Positions 35,171 through 48,109 of a stretch of 64,000 nt of DNA are shown one piece after another. Both the position numbers and the translations under genes were made by a program. Origin of the DNA: Polyodon spathula (taxonomy: Eukaryota > Chordata > Actinopteri > Acipenseriformes > Polyodontidae); assembly GCF_017654505.1 (NCBI RefSeq), contig NC_054539.1:67919756-67983755 (forward strand), given 5' to 3'. How positions within the stretch are numbered: the first letter of the stretch is position 1; each line of letters opens with the position of its first letter. A model generated the notes under the pieces. The model was not told the origin of the DNA and ran no database searches. It was given only the letters and a program-made list of their open reading frames with translations.

Positions 35171-35279
35171 AAGGACGCTGGACTTTTAGTGTTACCTGTG
35201 TATATATTTTCTTTATTTGTATTGTGTTTTTTTGTTTGTTTTTTATAAAAAAATATTGAAAGTACTGGTACATGGTACA

Positions 35280-37368
35280 CCCTTGAACTTCGAATGCTTA
35301 AGTGTCTGCCACAAGCTTGAACGCAATTGAGGTTGTCTGGACTAACAGTTCACAAAGAGATCTGGACCAACCATCTCGTGAGCTACAGACATGCGCTTGC
35401 TGCAGCTAGGGTAAAGTATTTCTCTGAAATCATAACTATGGGACATGGTAAACCCAATGTTCTCTTTAAGATCAAATCCTACATCCAGTCACCAACAGAT
35501 CCATCTCCCATTCATCCTCCTCTCTTACCTGTCATGATTTCTCCTCTTTCTTTCGGAACAAAATTGACAACATCTATTCTATGCTGTCCTGCCACAAACC
35601 CAGTTTACTACTTGACGACCTTGACTCTCCTCCGGTTGCCCATTCCTGCCCTCTCCTCCTACCCTCCTCTCACCATTGCAGATGTTTCCGGCATACTTTT
35701 GAAATCAACTACTGCCACATTCCCCCTGGACCCCTGGCTGACTAACCTTATCAATCTCTGTGCTTCTGATCTTGTCCCTGGACACTGGCTCGGTTCCTGC
35801 TGCCCTAAAGCTTGCCCAATTACTCAAAAACGCCGGTATTCAAAAAACCTTCCCTCAACCTGGCTGATTTGCATCCCAACTCCAATCTCTCGTTTCTCTC
35901 CAATCTCTTGAAAGGGCTGTAGGCAGTCAGCTAATGAAATATCTCACGGATAACAATTGTAAATAATCTCCTGCTTAATGCTGATGGTGGTGCTCCCTCT
36001 GACTTGTCCTCATTGACCTAACAGCTGCTTTTGACATAAAAAATGATGGCATTTTTCTTGACCGCCTTCAGAAGTATGCTGGGATCTCTGGAACCTGTAT
36101 CTCCTGGATGTCCTCTTACCTATCGGGACGCATGCAGTCTGTTTTATATGCTGGATGCAGTAATGTTGCAAACCCGGTCACTTATGTTGTCCCCCAAGGA
36201 TCTATCCTTTGGCCCTTTCTCTTCAATATCTACATTAGGTCACCTCATCCACCAACACAGCCTCATGTTTCACTCCTATGCTGACGACACCCAGCTCTAC
36301 TTAAGACTTGACTATGGATGCCCTTCTGCCATGGTCCAGCTCTCAGCTTGCATTCAAGACATCAAGGCCTGGATGTCTGACAATTTTCTTCAGCTGAACA
36401 CATCTGAACTCCTTCCAGTAGGTTCTAAAACTCAACTTAAGAATCTCAATATAGCTGCCCTGAACCTCGGAAACTGTCTGCTGCTGCCTTCCCCCACAGT
36501 ACGAAGCCTTGGTGTACTTCTTGACAGCAACTTGTCCTTTAATGCCCACATCTCCTCCTTGGTCAAATCTTCCTTCTACTGTCTTTGAAATATCTCCAAA
36601 GTCCATCCCTACCTTTCCCTCCTAGATGTGGATATACTTTGTCATGCATTTATCTCCTCTCGACTCGATTACTGCAACTCTTTATATGGTGGTCTTCCTG
36701 CACGCAACATAAACAGACTGCAGCTAGTTCAGGATCCTTACCAGATGTAAAAAACGTGATCACATCACCCCCCTGTCTTGCCCAGCTGCACTGGCTACCT
36801 GTAAAGTTCAGGATTACTGTCAAAACTCTCCTGCTCACTTACAATGTCCTTCATCACATAGGTCCGGAGTACCTTCTCAACTTGTTGACCAGCTACATCC
36901 CTGCCCGCAAGCTGAGGTCCTCCGACTCTGGACTGCTTGTTATCCACAAGCAAAAGTGCACCACACTTGGAGAATGCTCGTTTAGTTTCATGGCTCCACC
37001 TCTTTGGAACGCTCTCCCAGCTTTGGTGCATGGGATGCTCCCACCATCTCTCACTTTAAATCAACTCTCAAGACACACCCGTTCTCTCTTGCTTTCCATG
37101 CTCTTTGAACATGCTATCTGCTATTAGCTGCTGTGTTGTTGATACTATTTAATGTATTATGCTACTATCATGTAATATGCATTTTCATCTGTATTTAATG
37201 TATTATGCATTGTTGTTTTTGTTTGTTTTGTTTTGTTTTTGTTGTGTCATATATTATGCATTTCTCTGTATTTAAAGTACTATGGGTTTTCTTGTTAATG
37301 CATCTTGTAAGGTGCTTTGTGATGGTGGTCCACTATGAAAGGCGATATATAAAATAAAGATTGATTGA
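35280..37368 (+). mobile_element. L2-type LINE, 3' two-thirds, dead
   Basis: Over several frames the plus strand follows an L2/Rex-like polyprotein. The order is SGLTVHKEIW and KYFSEII (linker before the polymerase), QSLERAVGSQLMKYL, then pieces of the D-L-S-A-A-F-D block near 36015-36035 and YVVPQGSIL (about 36185-36205). The active site YADDTQLY is at 36277-36300, followed by WMSDNFLQLNTSELL, RSLGVLLDSNLSF, SRLDYCNSLY and LWNALPALV. The enzyme copies LINE RNA at the chromosomal target. YADD is intact but stops and frame changes occur throughout. The 3' end is GATGGTGGTCCACTATGAAA, then a GATTGATTGATA tail to about 37368. The endonuclease domain is missing (5' truncation). Confidence 0.87.
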
Positions 37369-37593
37369 TATATTTTTTGTCACTCCAGTTAAATTTAAGA
37401 AATGAACATGGTTCAACCACCAAAATAGTTACTATGACATATATAACATACAGGGTATTCTACATGATAAGTATAATGTATACAAAGGTTCCACCGAGGG
37501 AACGCAATAATTTAATTTCCATTCTATTCAAAAGAGTAATGTGCTCTTTTGCCTTCTGTAGATTTGTGCATCTGAGATCTTTTCAGTGTAACT

Positions 37594-37686
37594 ATGGTTG
37601 TGGATGGCAAGGTAGTAAATGAAGAGGAGAACATTCTCTATGATTTACTTATAAAAACCCAATGGCCACAGGAGACCGATACCCAG
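37594..37686 (+). pseudogene. NBAS: NBAS exon 1 (start codon exon)
   Basis: ATG at 37594 opens 31 codons ending in CAG, followed by the donor GTCAGT. The translation NEEENILYDLLIKTQWPQET matches the NBAS N-terminus, which in human reads EEETILYDLL-NTEWPPET. The exon is open with no lesion. Confidence 0.9.
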
Positions 37687-38586
37687 GTCAGTTCTAAAAA
37701 CACAAGTGGAGGCCTAACTTAAGCATTAGTTAAGCGTAAGAAACTGGTAACGTGAAACCTGAGTAAAGCAGTGAGGGCACAGAACCATGCAGCACAAGAT
37801 GTACACTGACAGCAGCACTGTGATAGCAACCAAATCATGCAATGCAATCAATAAATAAATGCATAAACAAAACCTCGATGGAATTATATCATGCATCTGA
37901 AAGTTAAGTTGCTGCTTCAAACACTTGAAAATGTAGTGTTCTTTCATCTCATAACTTACCATAGTAAAAACACACCAACATGGAACATCGTAAAGCACTG
38001 AGAGGTATTGTAATGAGTTTCAATAAACTTGGTAAGCCATAGTAAATGCATAAAACATGTTGTTACTGCAATGCTGTAGTAACATTTTTTTTAAATAATA
38101 TTTACACTGTGTACACAGATGGCTACCAAGTCATTACTTACATATTTTTAGTACTGTCTGTATACATTATAAATCGTCACTCAAGAAGCAGTTGATTCAG
38201 TAAGAAGAACTACCACAAGTGTTAGATATTTACCAGCAAGAGTAACGTATCTAACATTTAACTACAGTACTGCAAATAATGTAAGCATGATGTTTTTATA
38301 AGGAATTCTTAGGCAGGAGGTGAGATATTACCTAGCCACCCATTACCTACCAATGGGTGCTCATTGGTAAAGCCAGGCTGTTTTTTTTTTTTTTTTTTTT
38401 TTTAGAAATACTGCAATATTATGTTTTTATGTTATTACTGAGCTTAATGTCAAAGGCATCAATAATTACCATATTGCTAGGTACTGTGTAATTTAATCAA
38501 AGCCATCTGTTGTACTAGTTACTCGAATGTTATTTGTGCAAGTATGTGTGATTGTTTTTATTTTTTATTTTTTTTTGTAACTGCAG

Positions 38587-38633
38587 CTGAGAAGACCAAG
38601 AGTCAATATCTGTCATCACAAAGGCTGTCACAG
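38587..38633 (+). pseudogene. NBAS: NBAS exon 2, out of frame
   Basis: Acceptor CTGCAG and donor CAG|GTAAGA frame a 47-bp segment. The read VITKAVT near its end corresponds to the NBAS F-I-I-T-K-A-I-R segment. Exon 1 ends in phase 0, and continuing in that phase gives an unrelated peptide, so the exon has lost bases that shift the frame. Confidence 0.7.
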
Positions 38634-38639
38634 GTAAGA

Positions 38640-41600
38640 CTGTTTTCTTATAATTACTGAAATTAATATTGTGGATGCCTTTTCATATTACCTTAAAGGT
38701 TTTAATACTTCAAATGGTTTCAGCTCAGTTACGTTGAATATTTATTTTTATATAATGGCCTTAAAATATAGAAACATCTGTAATTCTGGGTAATTGGTTG
38801 GTGTGCCAATAGGTTCACCTTGCACATTATAGCTTTGACCAGAAGATATTTTAGTTTTATTTAATTAAAGAGCCAGTTCCACCCCCATATACATTATAAC
38901 AAAATCTGTAAGGTGTATTTGACATTGCTGTGCTGTTTCCTTTCTTTCCGGATCGCTTTAAATAACTAAGCACTATTTTTGGAATTACTGTAAGCACTGC
39001 TTCGGCAACTCTGATCTATCCTGAAGCCTGGTGGATTGTTTGCAGCTGCCAGGTTGCTAGGACCACAGTCTCCACCTGGTGTTAGGTTTTAGACACTTCT
39101 GTATTTTTAGGCACCATTAAAGTGTTATTTTTAAATTTCCGGTAATTGTATATAGTAAAACAATTACAAGGCTCGAAGTTAATGTATATTTGGTAGCATT
39201 TTGCTACCCAAAACTTTTAATTTGCTACTAGCTTTTTTTATGCAGTAGCATTTTTCTGATACTTTACGCTGCAGTTTATATGATTGACCCTGAGTGAAAT
39301 TGTACATAATTACAGGTATTAGTTTTTTAAAATATGTACATTGTATTTCATAAAGCAAGAAACCATTGCTAATAGAGGTGACAGGTTTGTTCCGCCCCAT
39401 GTAGATACGCGAGAGGCCCACAATGCAAATCATATTGGACAGTGGAGTACAAACACTGTTACAAATCACAAAGTGGATACAATTTCAATATATGAAGTTT
39501 ATTTTATATACCAAAGGTAAAATGAAACTGTAAAAAAAATTGGATTTTTTTAAAGATAATAGGCAGTGACCCATCAGGATTTTAAATTTATTCAGTGTCT
39601 ATAATCTGTCATGGAAAATGTCAGTGCCGGGTTTGTTATGTTAACCCTGGTTTCACCCATGCTAAAAATGAACACATAATAGGTAGATAATTATTACTTT
39701 ATCAAAATTCTGATTACGAAAAAATGCAGTGAAAAGGCAGGGTGGGAGCATACATATTTATGAACAAACCAGTCAGTGTAACACATTGCATGAAAATTTT
39801 AAATGTAGCAGTACCCTGCAGGAATTCGCTTTCATTTTCAAAACAGTTTGGTTGTGTTTATAACTTTATAATTTACAAGGTCATACAATACAGGATTCAA
39901 CAACAATGTGGCACAGTTTGTTTGTTTTTTTTTTTAAATCACTTCATAGGTGTGTATGATTTGTTACTTACTGAAACCTCAGCCAACAGCTGATGACAGA
40001 TAAGAGGATAATTTCGTACCAACTTAATTTGCACCGATGAAACATAACCTTGTTAGCCGTACTGATGGCATATCAATGACAGATGAGGTTGCATTCTCAT
40101 AGAACTTAAGGATAAAACATAATACATTTCGACAAGGAATTGCATCAGTTCCATTATTTAGTTGAGCACAAGGTGGTTTCAATAAATACTTTCTGACTTA
40201 AATATAGGCCTTCTGTGTGATAGTTTGAGTTATTCAGTCTATTTAAAACAGTAGGTAGATGTTTATTTTTTTAATTATTTTTATAAATAATTTTTAATTG
40301 AATAAACCACTAATGAATAAGACCATTGTGCTACCTACTTTCCAGGCAGGTAGCAAATCCTTACTACTGCCTTAAAAAGGTAACTTCTAGCCTTGAAATA
40401 CCAAGACCTCTCTGGTTCTGAGGTATGGTCGAAACCATAGTGTTCTGTTGCTGTCTTGTTCCTTGTTCTTAACAGAAGCCTGGCCATACTGTCAGTATAT
40501 TTTGTAGGCTATTTACTTGTTTTTTTTGTTTTATTTTTGTTACTGTAATAATAGACATTTGAATTATTAAAATATCAACCAACTCTGAAAAACATTTCTA
40601 AAAGTATTTCTGTATAGACTGTAGGAGAAAAAAATAAAACAACAGCATTTCACTTTTTAATTTTTTTTTTAAATACATGTATATCGTTATTATTAGGGAT
40701 ACAACATTTCAATAACTGTTGCTTTGACTGGTGTATGTGTAGACTAGGCATTATCTTTTATAGCTTATTTTGCCTATATTTAAACTTTTATTATCGACTA
40801 TGATCGTGACTTCGGATCTGAGTTTGTAAATGATTATAACAAACTTGATTCTAGGAACTCACAAGTCACCTTGATTCCTGCAGGCTTTTGAAAATAAGTC
40901 TGTGCTATTTGAAACCAAAAATGCACAAAGCGTTTGCTCAGGTAACCCAACAGGAGGCGGGTCTCTCAGAAATGGGAAAGGGAGAACAGAGCAAAACACA
41001 GCATGGATACTTTTTCAGGTAACATAAATTTGTTTCAATTTGTTTCCATTTAAGTTTATACTTCAGTGTGTTTGGTGAAAGATTTTTCAACACCGTATTG
41101 TCAGAAGCATTCTTATGCTATCAGAAATGACCCATAACTATAATATAGTAGCAATAATATAATAAAAGTATTTGACAAATGTTTAGACTAGTCTTTAATG
41201 TTTCAGTAATTTGGTTTGAGTTTTTACTTTGTGTGTGTGTGTGTGTGTGTGGGGGGGGGGTAGTGGTGGTATGCAATGATATTTATAAGCTATCCTATTT
41301 AAACATATTTACAAGGTTTTTGGACTTGTTTCTTTTGCAGCAGAATATGTATCTCATTGTGCAGTTCATTCATGATCGTCTTAAGATTCCTATAATAAGA
41401 ATTACCATGCTCGGCCACCAGATGGCATGCATTCTATGCCAAATTTCCATCAAAGGAACTGCAGTAGTGCTTGTATTTGGCAACAGAGGTAGAAAATCTA
41501 ATTCGATTTTAGATTAGGAAATCTATTAGGGTTTGATAAACTCAATCTTTATATGCCATATAATGTATGTTTTGTGTTTTGACAGAAGATTTAAATTTCA

Positions 41601-43165
41601 CTATTTTCATTGTTATTACATTTTTTTTTTTTTTTTGTGATATAAATACCATCAAGTTCCTCCATACCTCCTCGACTTGTCTAACTAGTCGGTAAAAAAA
41701 AAAAAAAAAAAAAAGCAGTCGATCCTTGCAAGGTAATGGAACTTTAATTTTAGTATCATGTCATTAATTTGTGCAAGGCATCAAGAAAGACAGACAGAAA
41801 ATGAAAATACATCCATTATTTTAGGCCCCTTTTAGGCAAATAAATGCAATCTGTAGGTACACAATTTATTCTGCAAAATGTGGTAATTACAACCTGAACT
41901 AGGTCTACTGCATGTAGTCTGCAACATTTCAGATTTGTCTGTCACACAGTTTCTTACTATGTGTAGCATCCCTAGATAATGTGGCTAACCCATCAATCTG
42001 AATGGTCTGCATTTGATATTACAGTTTTATAGCGCTCTTTGTGCACATTAGGTGTCAGAGTGATTGGTGCTCTGTTCAAAAGCCCACTTCAAACTGCCTG
42101 AAGCAGTACTTCTCTAAGGTTAGATGTGGACCACCTTGGCATTTGGGGAATATTTCACAGACCATGACAAGTATGGATCTAAAAGTATATGTTTTACATT
42201 ACAGATCTAACAAGTATTTTGAATATTGAGCAGATAGATAAATGTGATTTAAGATGTTGTTCCACAGAGTATATTTGTTGATATGCTGTTATATTGTTTG
42301 TACTGCCAGATACAATTGTTAGATGCAGTAACTAAATTATTCAGATAGTACACACTTTATATTTACTCAGCGACCAAAAGAGGCCAATTGACCTCAGGTT
42401 GGTCAAAGATGCTACAATAAAAGAGCTGTTGTAGAAATATGATTTAAACACTCTTTTAAAGTACGTTTATAATATACTTTGTAGCCAGTAGCCTCAGATT
42501 GCATTTCAAGTTGTTTTGTTTTGTTATGATATTTGCAATTGTTAAAACTGTTATTGAGTTTTTATGGATTTCTTATTTCCCTGTAAAACCTGGGAAAGTG
42601 CTTTGAATGGTTTAATCCTAATTTCTTTCACCCTTTCCCCACTGTGTTTAGTTAATACTGTACCACAAATGTATTATGTGTTTTCAGGTGGGTATTATAT
42701 TTGTGGGAGATATTACATTTGTGGTTTGTACAATACACATAGTGTCCCCTCAGTAAATTTGCTCTAAAAATCTAAAACAATCATATTCTCTTTTATTCTT
42801 GTATCTAATCTAACTAGCCCAATGCAGACTAAACATAAGATTGTGCAAAGTTATGATGATTAATTACATGACTTCAGTTAAAACTAAAGGATCACTACTG
42901 GTAGCCATGGAAATCACTTACCGGAATGAGAAAGTGCAGTATAGACCTAAGTTAGAAGTTCAGGTAAATTGATTAATAAAAAAAAAAAATATATATATAA
43001 AATGGGCTTTTCAAAACAGTTTAAAGAAAAGTCCCAGATAATATCAAAAAGCTAACAAACAAACAAACAAACACATAAAATAAAAATAAAAACAAAATAA
43101 TAAAGAGCAACACACTTTTGATATTATATCTGCCTTCCTGTGTCCTAAAAAACAATATGTTTCAT
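38640..43165. other. NBAS intron sequence (about 4.5 kb)
   Basis: No further NBAS exon recognised. Segments at 40892-41018 and 42868-42963 are open and flanked by AG/GT but match nothing I know. It contains a TG run with a G10 run near 41231-41261, and poly-T/A runs. Confidence 0.45.
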
Positions 43166-43171
43166 TTATAG

Positions 43172-43219
43172 TAAAGGGAAGCTACTGGCTGTTGTACAGG
43201 ACCAGTGTGTTGAGATCAG
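43172..43219 (+). pseudogene. NBAS: NBAS exon part coding KLLAVVQDQCVEIR
   Basis: After an AG at 43170-43171 the frame reads KGKLLAVVQDQCVEIR and then the donor GTAATT at 43220. Human NBAS has GKLLAAVQDQCVEIR here. The match is nearly perfect, but the segment is short. The preceding coding sequence of this exon in other vertebrates (upstream of GKLLA) is not recognised. Confidence 0.88.
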
Positions 43220-43224
43220 GTAAT

Positions 43225-43973
43225 TGAAATTCTTAAGTTGAACAAAGATGTTTTTTGAAAGAAGTTCCTCGTTTTTAGTGTGTGTTATCAGTGAGGCTTT
43301 AATATCCTATCAAATCATTTCAATATGACCTGCATTGCTTATTCTATACTAGGCATAACAGCCTTGTCATTATCTGAACTGTGGGATAGTATCTTACTGA
43401 GTGAATTTTCCACACTGTAAATTCTAAAAGTTATAATTTGTACCATTTAGAATTACCTTTTCAGGTTTCTGTTTTCAATCCTGTTGTGTAATAAAACCAA
43501 GGAAAGAAATACAGCATTATGGAAACACTCAGCAAGAAACAATCATCATAACGCCAGGGTGACCATTACTAGCACCTGCATTACCCTTGTCTGTTTGTCA
43601 TTAACTGGAAACTTTGTGATTTAGGTGTGACTTCTCAGTTGCAACACATTTCCCTGAGTGTCTATAGCAAGTTGTTATCCAAGAAGTGATAATATATTTA
43701 TCTTTCAACAGTCTTATTAGTTAGATTTGTAACCATGCCTTTGTTTCCTTATAGAACAATTTTTTGGTTTTATAGTAGAATCAAAAGGGCATTTTTGTAA
43801 ACTAATTTGAAAAAGAAAGATGTTGATTTCCTCAAGTATTAACTTTCTATATCTGTTTATTCATATTGATTGCAAAAATGTAAATTAACAATACACACAC
43901 CTTAACTTTTTGGCAATTAAGTTTTATTTGGCATACAATTAAGTATACATTATATTGCAAAACCAGAAAATAT

Positions 43974-44007
<34 letters not shown>

Positions 44008-45071
44008 GTTTGTACCAGGGATGGCAAGAAAACTCCCATGCATAGCAGTTTGATCCATTCCTGGTTTTACTATGAGTTTAATAGAATATACCTCGGCTTG
44101 TTACCTAATCACTGTGGCTGATCAAGCTTGCAGTGTAATCTGGAACAGGTGACACTGGTATGGAGCAGGTATATTATTTCCATCTCACTATACCTTATTT
44201 TGGTTTACTTAAGCTATTTGTTTTCCAAAACATTTTGCAGAATACATTTTATTTACATATGACTTTTTTTTTATGTCACATGCTGTGTCATTCTGTGATT
44301 TTAATCAACGTAAAGCTGCCACAAGCCTATTGTATATTAATGTTGTATATTGTCCATTCAATATTTGTCCATGTTAAATCCTTTGTCCATTCAATATTTG
44401 TCCATGTTAAATCCTTCTGCATTCCTATACAGTCATTTGAAAATCAACACCCATATTTCTAGCTGCATGAGAGAGGAATGTATGTTTTTGTTTGTTTGTT
44501 TGTTTGTTTTTTATTAATTAAATCTCATATAGGTTTCTCATTTTACAGAAAAGCAAGAGATGATTTTGTTTCAATCATTGGAAAGTGTTCAAGTAAAATC
44601 TAGCTGCTATTATTATTTCACAATGTGTATTTTCCCCCAGCTTCACTAAATAAACCAAGCCTTATAATGGAGGTGAAAAGCACAGAGTCGGCTCCTCTGT
44701 GCAGATAACCAAACATCATTATGAGAGCAGTAAAAGTCACAAGAGGTAGTGAAGTGGAAATATGTAGGATCCTGGATGATTTCTTTTTCTTTTTTTTTTT
44801 TTTACAACATTTACAGTCCACGACAGCAACATCGACAACATTTTGTTTTTGACCTGATGAATCTTCTAAGTGGAACAAGTGGTATTGAATACTACATGTG
44901 ACCAAAACAATTCACATGTGCAAGAACAGCCAAGTTAATTTAGAGGATCAGCCAAGTAAAGATGTGTTCTATCAAAGGGGATAATGTTCCCTCTCTCCTT
45001 TTTTGTATTGCAAACAGGAACAACTAGCAATGAATAAAAAACATAGGATCCCAAGCTAGATACTACATATT
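43225..45071. other. NBAS intron sequence left of Tc1
   Basis: It holds a T run (43976-44004), a 33-bp tandem duplication (44351-44416) and GTTT repeats near 44488-44508. No exon recognised. Confidence 0.45.
44351..44416 (+). repeat. 33-bp unit duplicated in tandem
   Basis: TGTCCATTCAATATTTGTCC and the following bases repeat almost exactly at 44351-44383 and 44384-44416. Near-identity implies a recent duplication. Confidence 0.9.
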
Positions 45072-45073
45072 TA

Positions 45074-46556
45074 CAGTGCCGAGAAAAAGTTTGTGAACCC
45101 CTCAGGATTTTCACATATTTCACATATTTCAAACCTAAAATGTTATCAGATCTTAATCTAAGACCTAATAATAGATAAAGATAACCTAATTAAACAAATG
45201 ACACAAAAACATGATACTTTAACATTCATTTATCCACAAATGGTTCAACATTCAATATCCATATGTGAACCTTTAGATTCAGTAACTGGTGGTACCCCCT
45301 TGAGCAGCAATGACTTCAACTAAGCATTTCCTGTAACTGTTGGTCAGTCTTTCACATCGGTTTTGAGGAATTTTGGCCCATTTCTCCTTACAGAACTGTT
45401 TCAACTGAGTGACATTTGAGGGCTTCCTTGCATGGACAGCTCGCTTCAGGTCCTGCCACAACATTTCAATGGGGTTTAGGTCCGGACTTTGACTAGGCCA
45501 TTCTAAAATGTGGAATTTCTTCATCTGCAGCCATTTTTTTGTAGATGTGCTTGTATGTTTAGGATCATTGTCTTGCTGTATGACCCGCTTTTGGTTCAGT
45601 TTCAGCTCACGGAAGGATGGCCTGACATTCTCCTCTAGAATCTTTTGATACAATGCAAAATTCATGATTGTGTCAATGATGGCAAGCCGTCCTGGTCCTG
45701 AGGCAGCAAAGCAGCCCCAAACCATCACACTCCCACCATCGTGCTTGATGGTTGGGATGAGGTTCTTCTTTAACTTGTCTGTCTAGAGAACATTGTTCCA
45801 GAAGTCTTGTGGATCATCTGTGTGCTCTTTAATGAACTTCAGATGGGCAGCAGTGTTCTTTTTAAAGAGCAATGGTTTCCTCCTAACTATCCTTCCATGA
45901 ACACCATTCTTGTTCAGTCTTTTTCTGATAGTTGAGTCATGAACACTCACATTAGCCAAGGCGACAGTGGCGTGTAGCTCCTTGGCTGTTACTCTGGGGT
46001 TCTTTGTGACTTCAGTGATGATTTTCCGGTTTGTTCCCGCTCTATCTATTTGTAGACTATGTGTCTGACAGTGGATTGGTGGAGCCCCAAATCCTTAAAA
46101 ATGTTTTTTTTTTAACCCTTTCAAGACTGATGAGAATTAATAACTGTTTTTCTGAGGTCCTCAGAGATTTCTTTTGATCGTGGCATGACCTCTTTCCACC
46201 CATCTTTATGGTGAAGACCAAACTCACAAAGTTTCAGATCTTTATATAGGGTGGGGCTTCCCAAACTCATCCCTGAAGTTCTACCTAATTATTTAAACAC
46301 CTGATTCTAATTATCCCCTTAATTGAGCTTATAAAACTAGGGGTGCACCTACTTTTTTCACATCCCCTGAATCTTAATTACTCATTGTTTTTGTATAATT
46401 CATACATCATTTTGTTTCAAAAGACATGGAATTGGTTAATATAAAACCTACTGGATATTTAAGAAAAGACTGGTTTTGATTCAAGAAGGCTATCATGGTA
46501 AAACTGTAGAATTTCCATAATTATCATTGGGGTTCACAAATTATTTCTCAGCACTG
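45074..46556 (-). mobile_element. Tc1-like element with both ends and TA target duplication
   Basis: The left end is CAGTGCCGAGAAAAAGTTTG and the right end reverse-complements to CAGTGCTGAGAAATAATTTG. TA lies immediately outside each end (45072-45073 and 46557-46558). The transposase starts at 46186 (MPRSKEISEDLRKTV) and ends at 45279 (TTSY, stop). The open part from 45728 carries MVWGCFAASG, QQDNDPKHTS (second Asp) and DLNPIEMLW (Glu). The first catalytic block reads VL-stop-TDKL in place of LWSDE. After it about 30 codons are missing before the TIKHDGGS block. Stops and frameshifts occur in the N-terminal half. It is a complete but dead insertion in an NBAS intron. Confidence 0.93.
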
Positions 46557-46559
46557 TAT

Positions 46560-47299
46560 ATGGCAGATCCTTTGTTTGAACTCTGCTATTTTCTATTGTT
46601 ACTATATAGGTAGATTTTCTTTTTTTAAAACAGTCATGCTGGCTACCCAGATTCAACTTAAATGTTATTCTAACTTGGCTGATTTATTTATTTGTCTGCC
46701 ACTCTATAATACTCTTCCACTTGGTTAAAACCTTCAAGCTGAAGCTAGCTAGATGTAGCAGAATGTGTAACATCACTACAATCCCCAATCTCCAGTCATT
46801 ACCACGGAAATTGTTCTAGGTTATTTCCTTTCTGTCAGCATGCTGTTAGAGAGGGAGTGATATGAACAAGTTGTGGTTACTTAGCAACCATTTGGTATAT
46901 CTTTACCTGACAATTTCAGATTCTGGTTGAGAAAGCCTAGGCCTATGTACAGTTTATTACAGCTGGCAGGTTTTTTTCTTTTTAAATAATGCTCAAGCGC
47001 AATGAGAAACGTTGGTCCTTACAACGGTCTGAGGTTCATCATCTTTCATGGACGTTAAACAGCATAAAGGGTTAAAGAAGATAAAGCAGAAATGGATGTC
47101 TTACTATCATTAAAGTTGATTAAGCTTCACTTGAGAGCACAGAGTTACAGTATACAAGATACTTATTTGTATTTCAACCTCTGTAAAGACAGTAGAATTT
47201 AATCTGATTTTGTTCTGGTTTTATTCATTTCCACTACCATGAGTTTTAAAAATGAATTTTCTTTGCATTCTTTACTTAAAAATGAACGTGACATTTAAC
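46560..47299. other. NBAS intron sequence
   Basis: No gene or repeat recognised. Confidence 0.4.
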
Positions 47300-47304
47300 G
47301 TATG

Positions 47305-48014
47305 TGTGGAAGGGGTGTGGGTAATTCACTGACCAGGAGACAGACAGGTGTAGTTGAAAACACCACACAGGTGCCCAGTTTTATTTCAGGGGCGCGTTGG
47401 GTTTCTTTAGCCCGCAGAGGGTGCTGTTGGTCCGTGGTCTGCTTACCAACTATGTTAAACAGAACCACAGGAATACCAAGCAAGGGTAAACAGTTCAGGC
47501 GCACTCGCAGATGCTTCAAAACAATACTACAAAAATCGAAGGCACAAAGAAACAGGAAAAATAAAACAGTAACAAAACTACAAAGAAAAGGTGCTGCACT
47601 CTGCAGCAATATCGTGGTCGCCGCTGCCCGTGCGACCCGGAAGCCCGTCCTATGCTGCCGGCTACCTAGCCTGCTCAGCTATCCTTATTCAGGGATCTGC
47701 CCAAGAGTTCCCCTCCCTCACTGTCTCGCTCTGAACCTGTGTTCCATTCCGTTTGGTCGTGGACCAGCGTTTCCGTGCACTCTGCATGTTTAAAGGGGCA
47801 GATCTGAGCAAACAACAGAGCGTTAATTTATAGGGCTAACAATCTCCCAAGATGTGCCTCTCAGCCATTCAGAGAGGGGGAAAGTCCACACACCCACTTT
47901 CCCACCTCCCTGTGTCACTGCCATGACTCACAGGCGGTTGTTGGACGACTGCCGCCCTCTTCCTGCAGCCCATGAACACGCCAGCAGAGTCAGCACAGAT
48001 CTCTCCCTGTTACA
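47305..48014 (-). mobile_element. Solo LTR with exact GTATG target duplication
   Basis: Both strands read TG...CA (plus: TGTGGAAGG...CCTGTTACA). GTATG flanks it at 47300-47304 and 48015-48019. Read on the minus strand it starts TGTAACAGGGAG and contains a TATA-like CTATAAATTA (plus 47826-47835). An AATAAA sits near its 3' part (plus 47380-47385), so U3, R and U5 can be placed. Its base composition is richer in GC than the surroundings. No internal element sequence remains, so this is a solo LTR, related to that at 3776-4237. Confidence 0.9.
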
Positions 48015-48042
48015 GTATGTTTTTGAAAGAGTATGGACTATA

Positions 48043-48045
<3 letters not shown>

Positions 48046-48106
<61 letters not shown>
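48046..48106. repeat. (AT)n microsatellite
   Basis: About 60 bases of perfect alternating AT, 27 bp right of the solo LTR's target duplication. Confidence 0.95.
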
Positions 48107-48108
<2 letters not shown>

Positions 48109-48109
48109 G

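Noticed and set aside
40892..41018. Exon-like open segment between CCTGCAG and GTAACAT inside the NBAS region
   Set aside because: It does not match any NBAS segment I know and has no other similarity.
42868..42963. AG/GT bounded segment just before the KLLAVVQ exon
   Set aside because: A weak resemblance to the NBAS region did not hold on alignment; the true segment is at 43172-43219.
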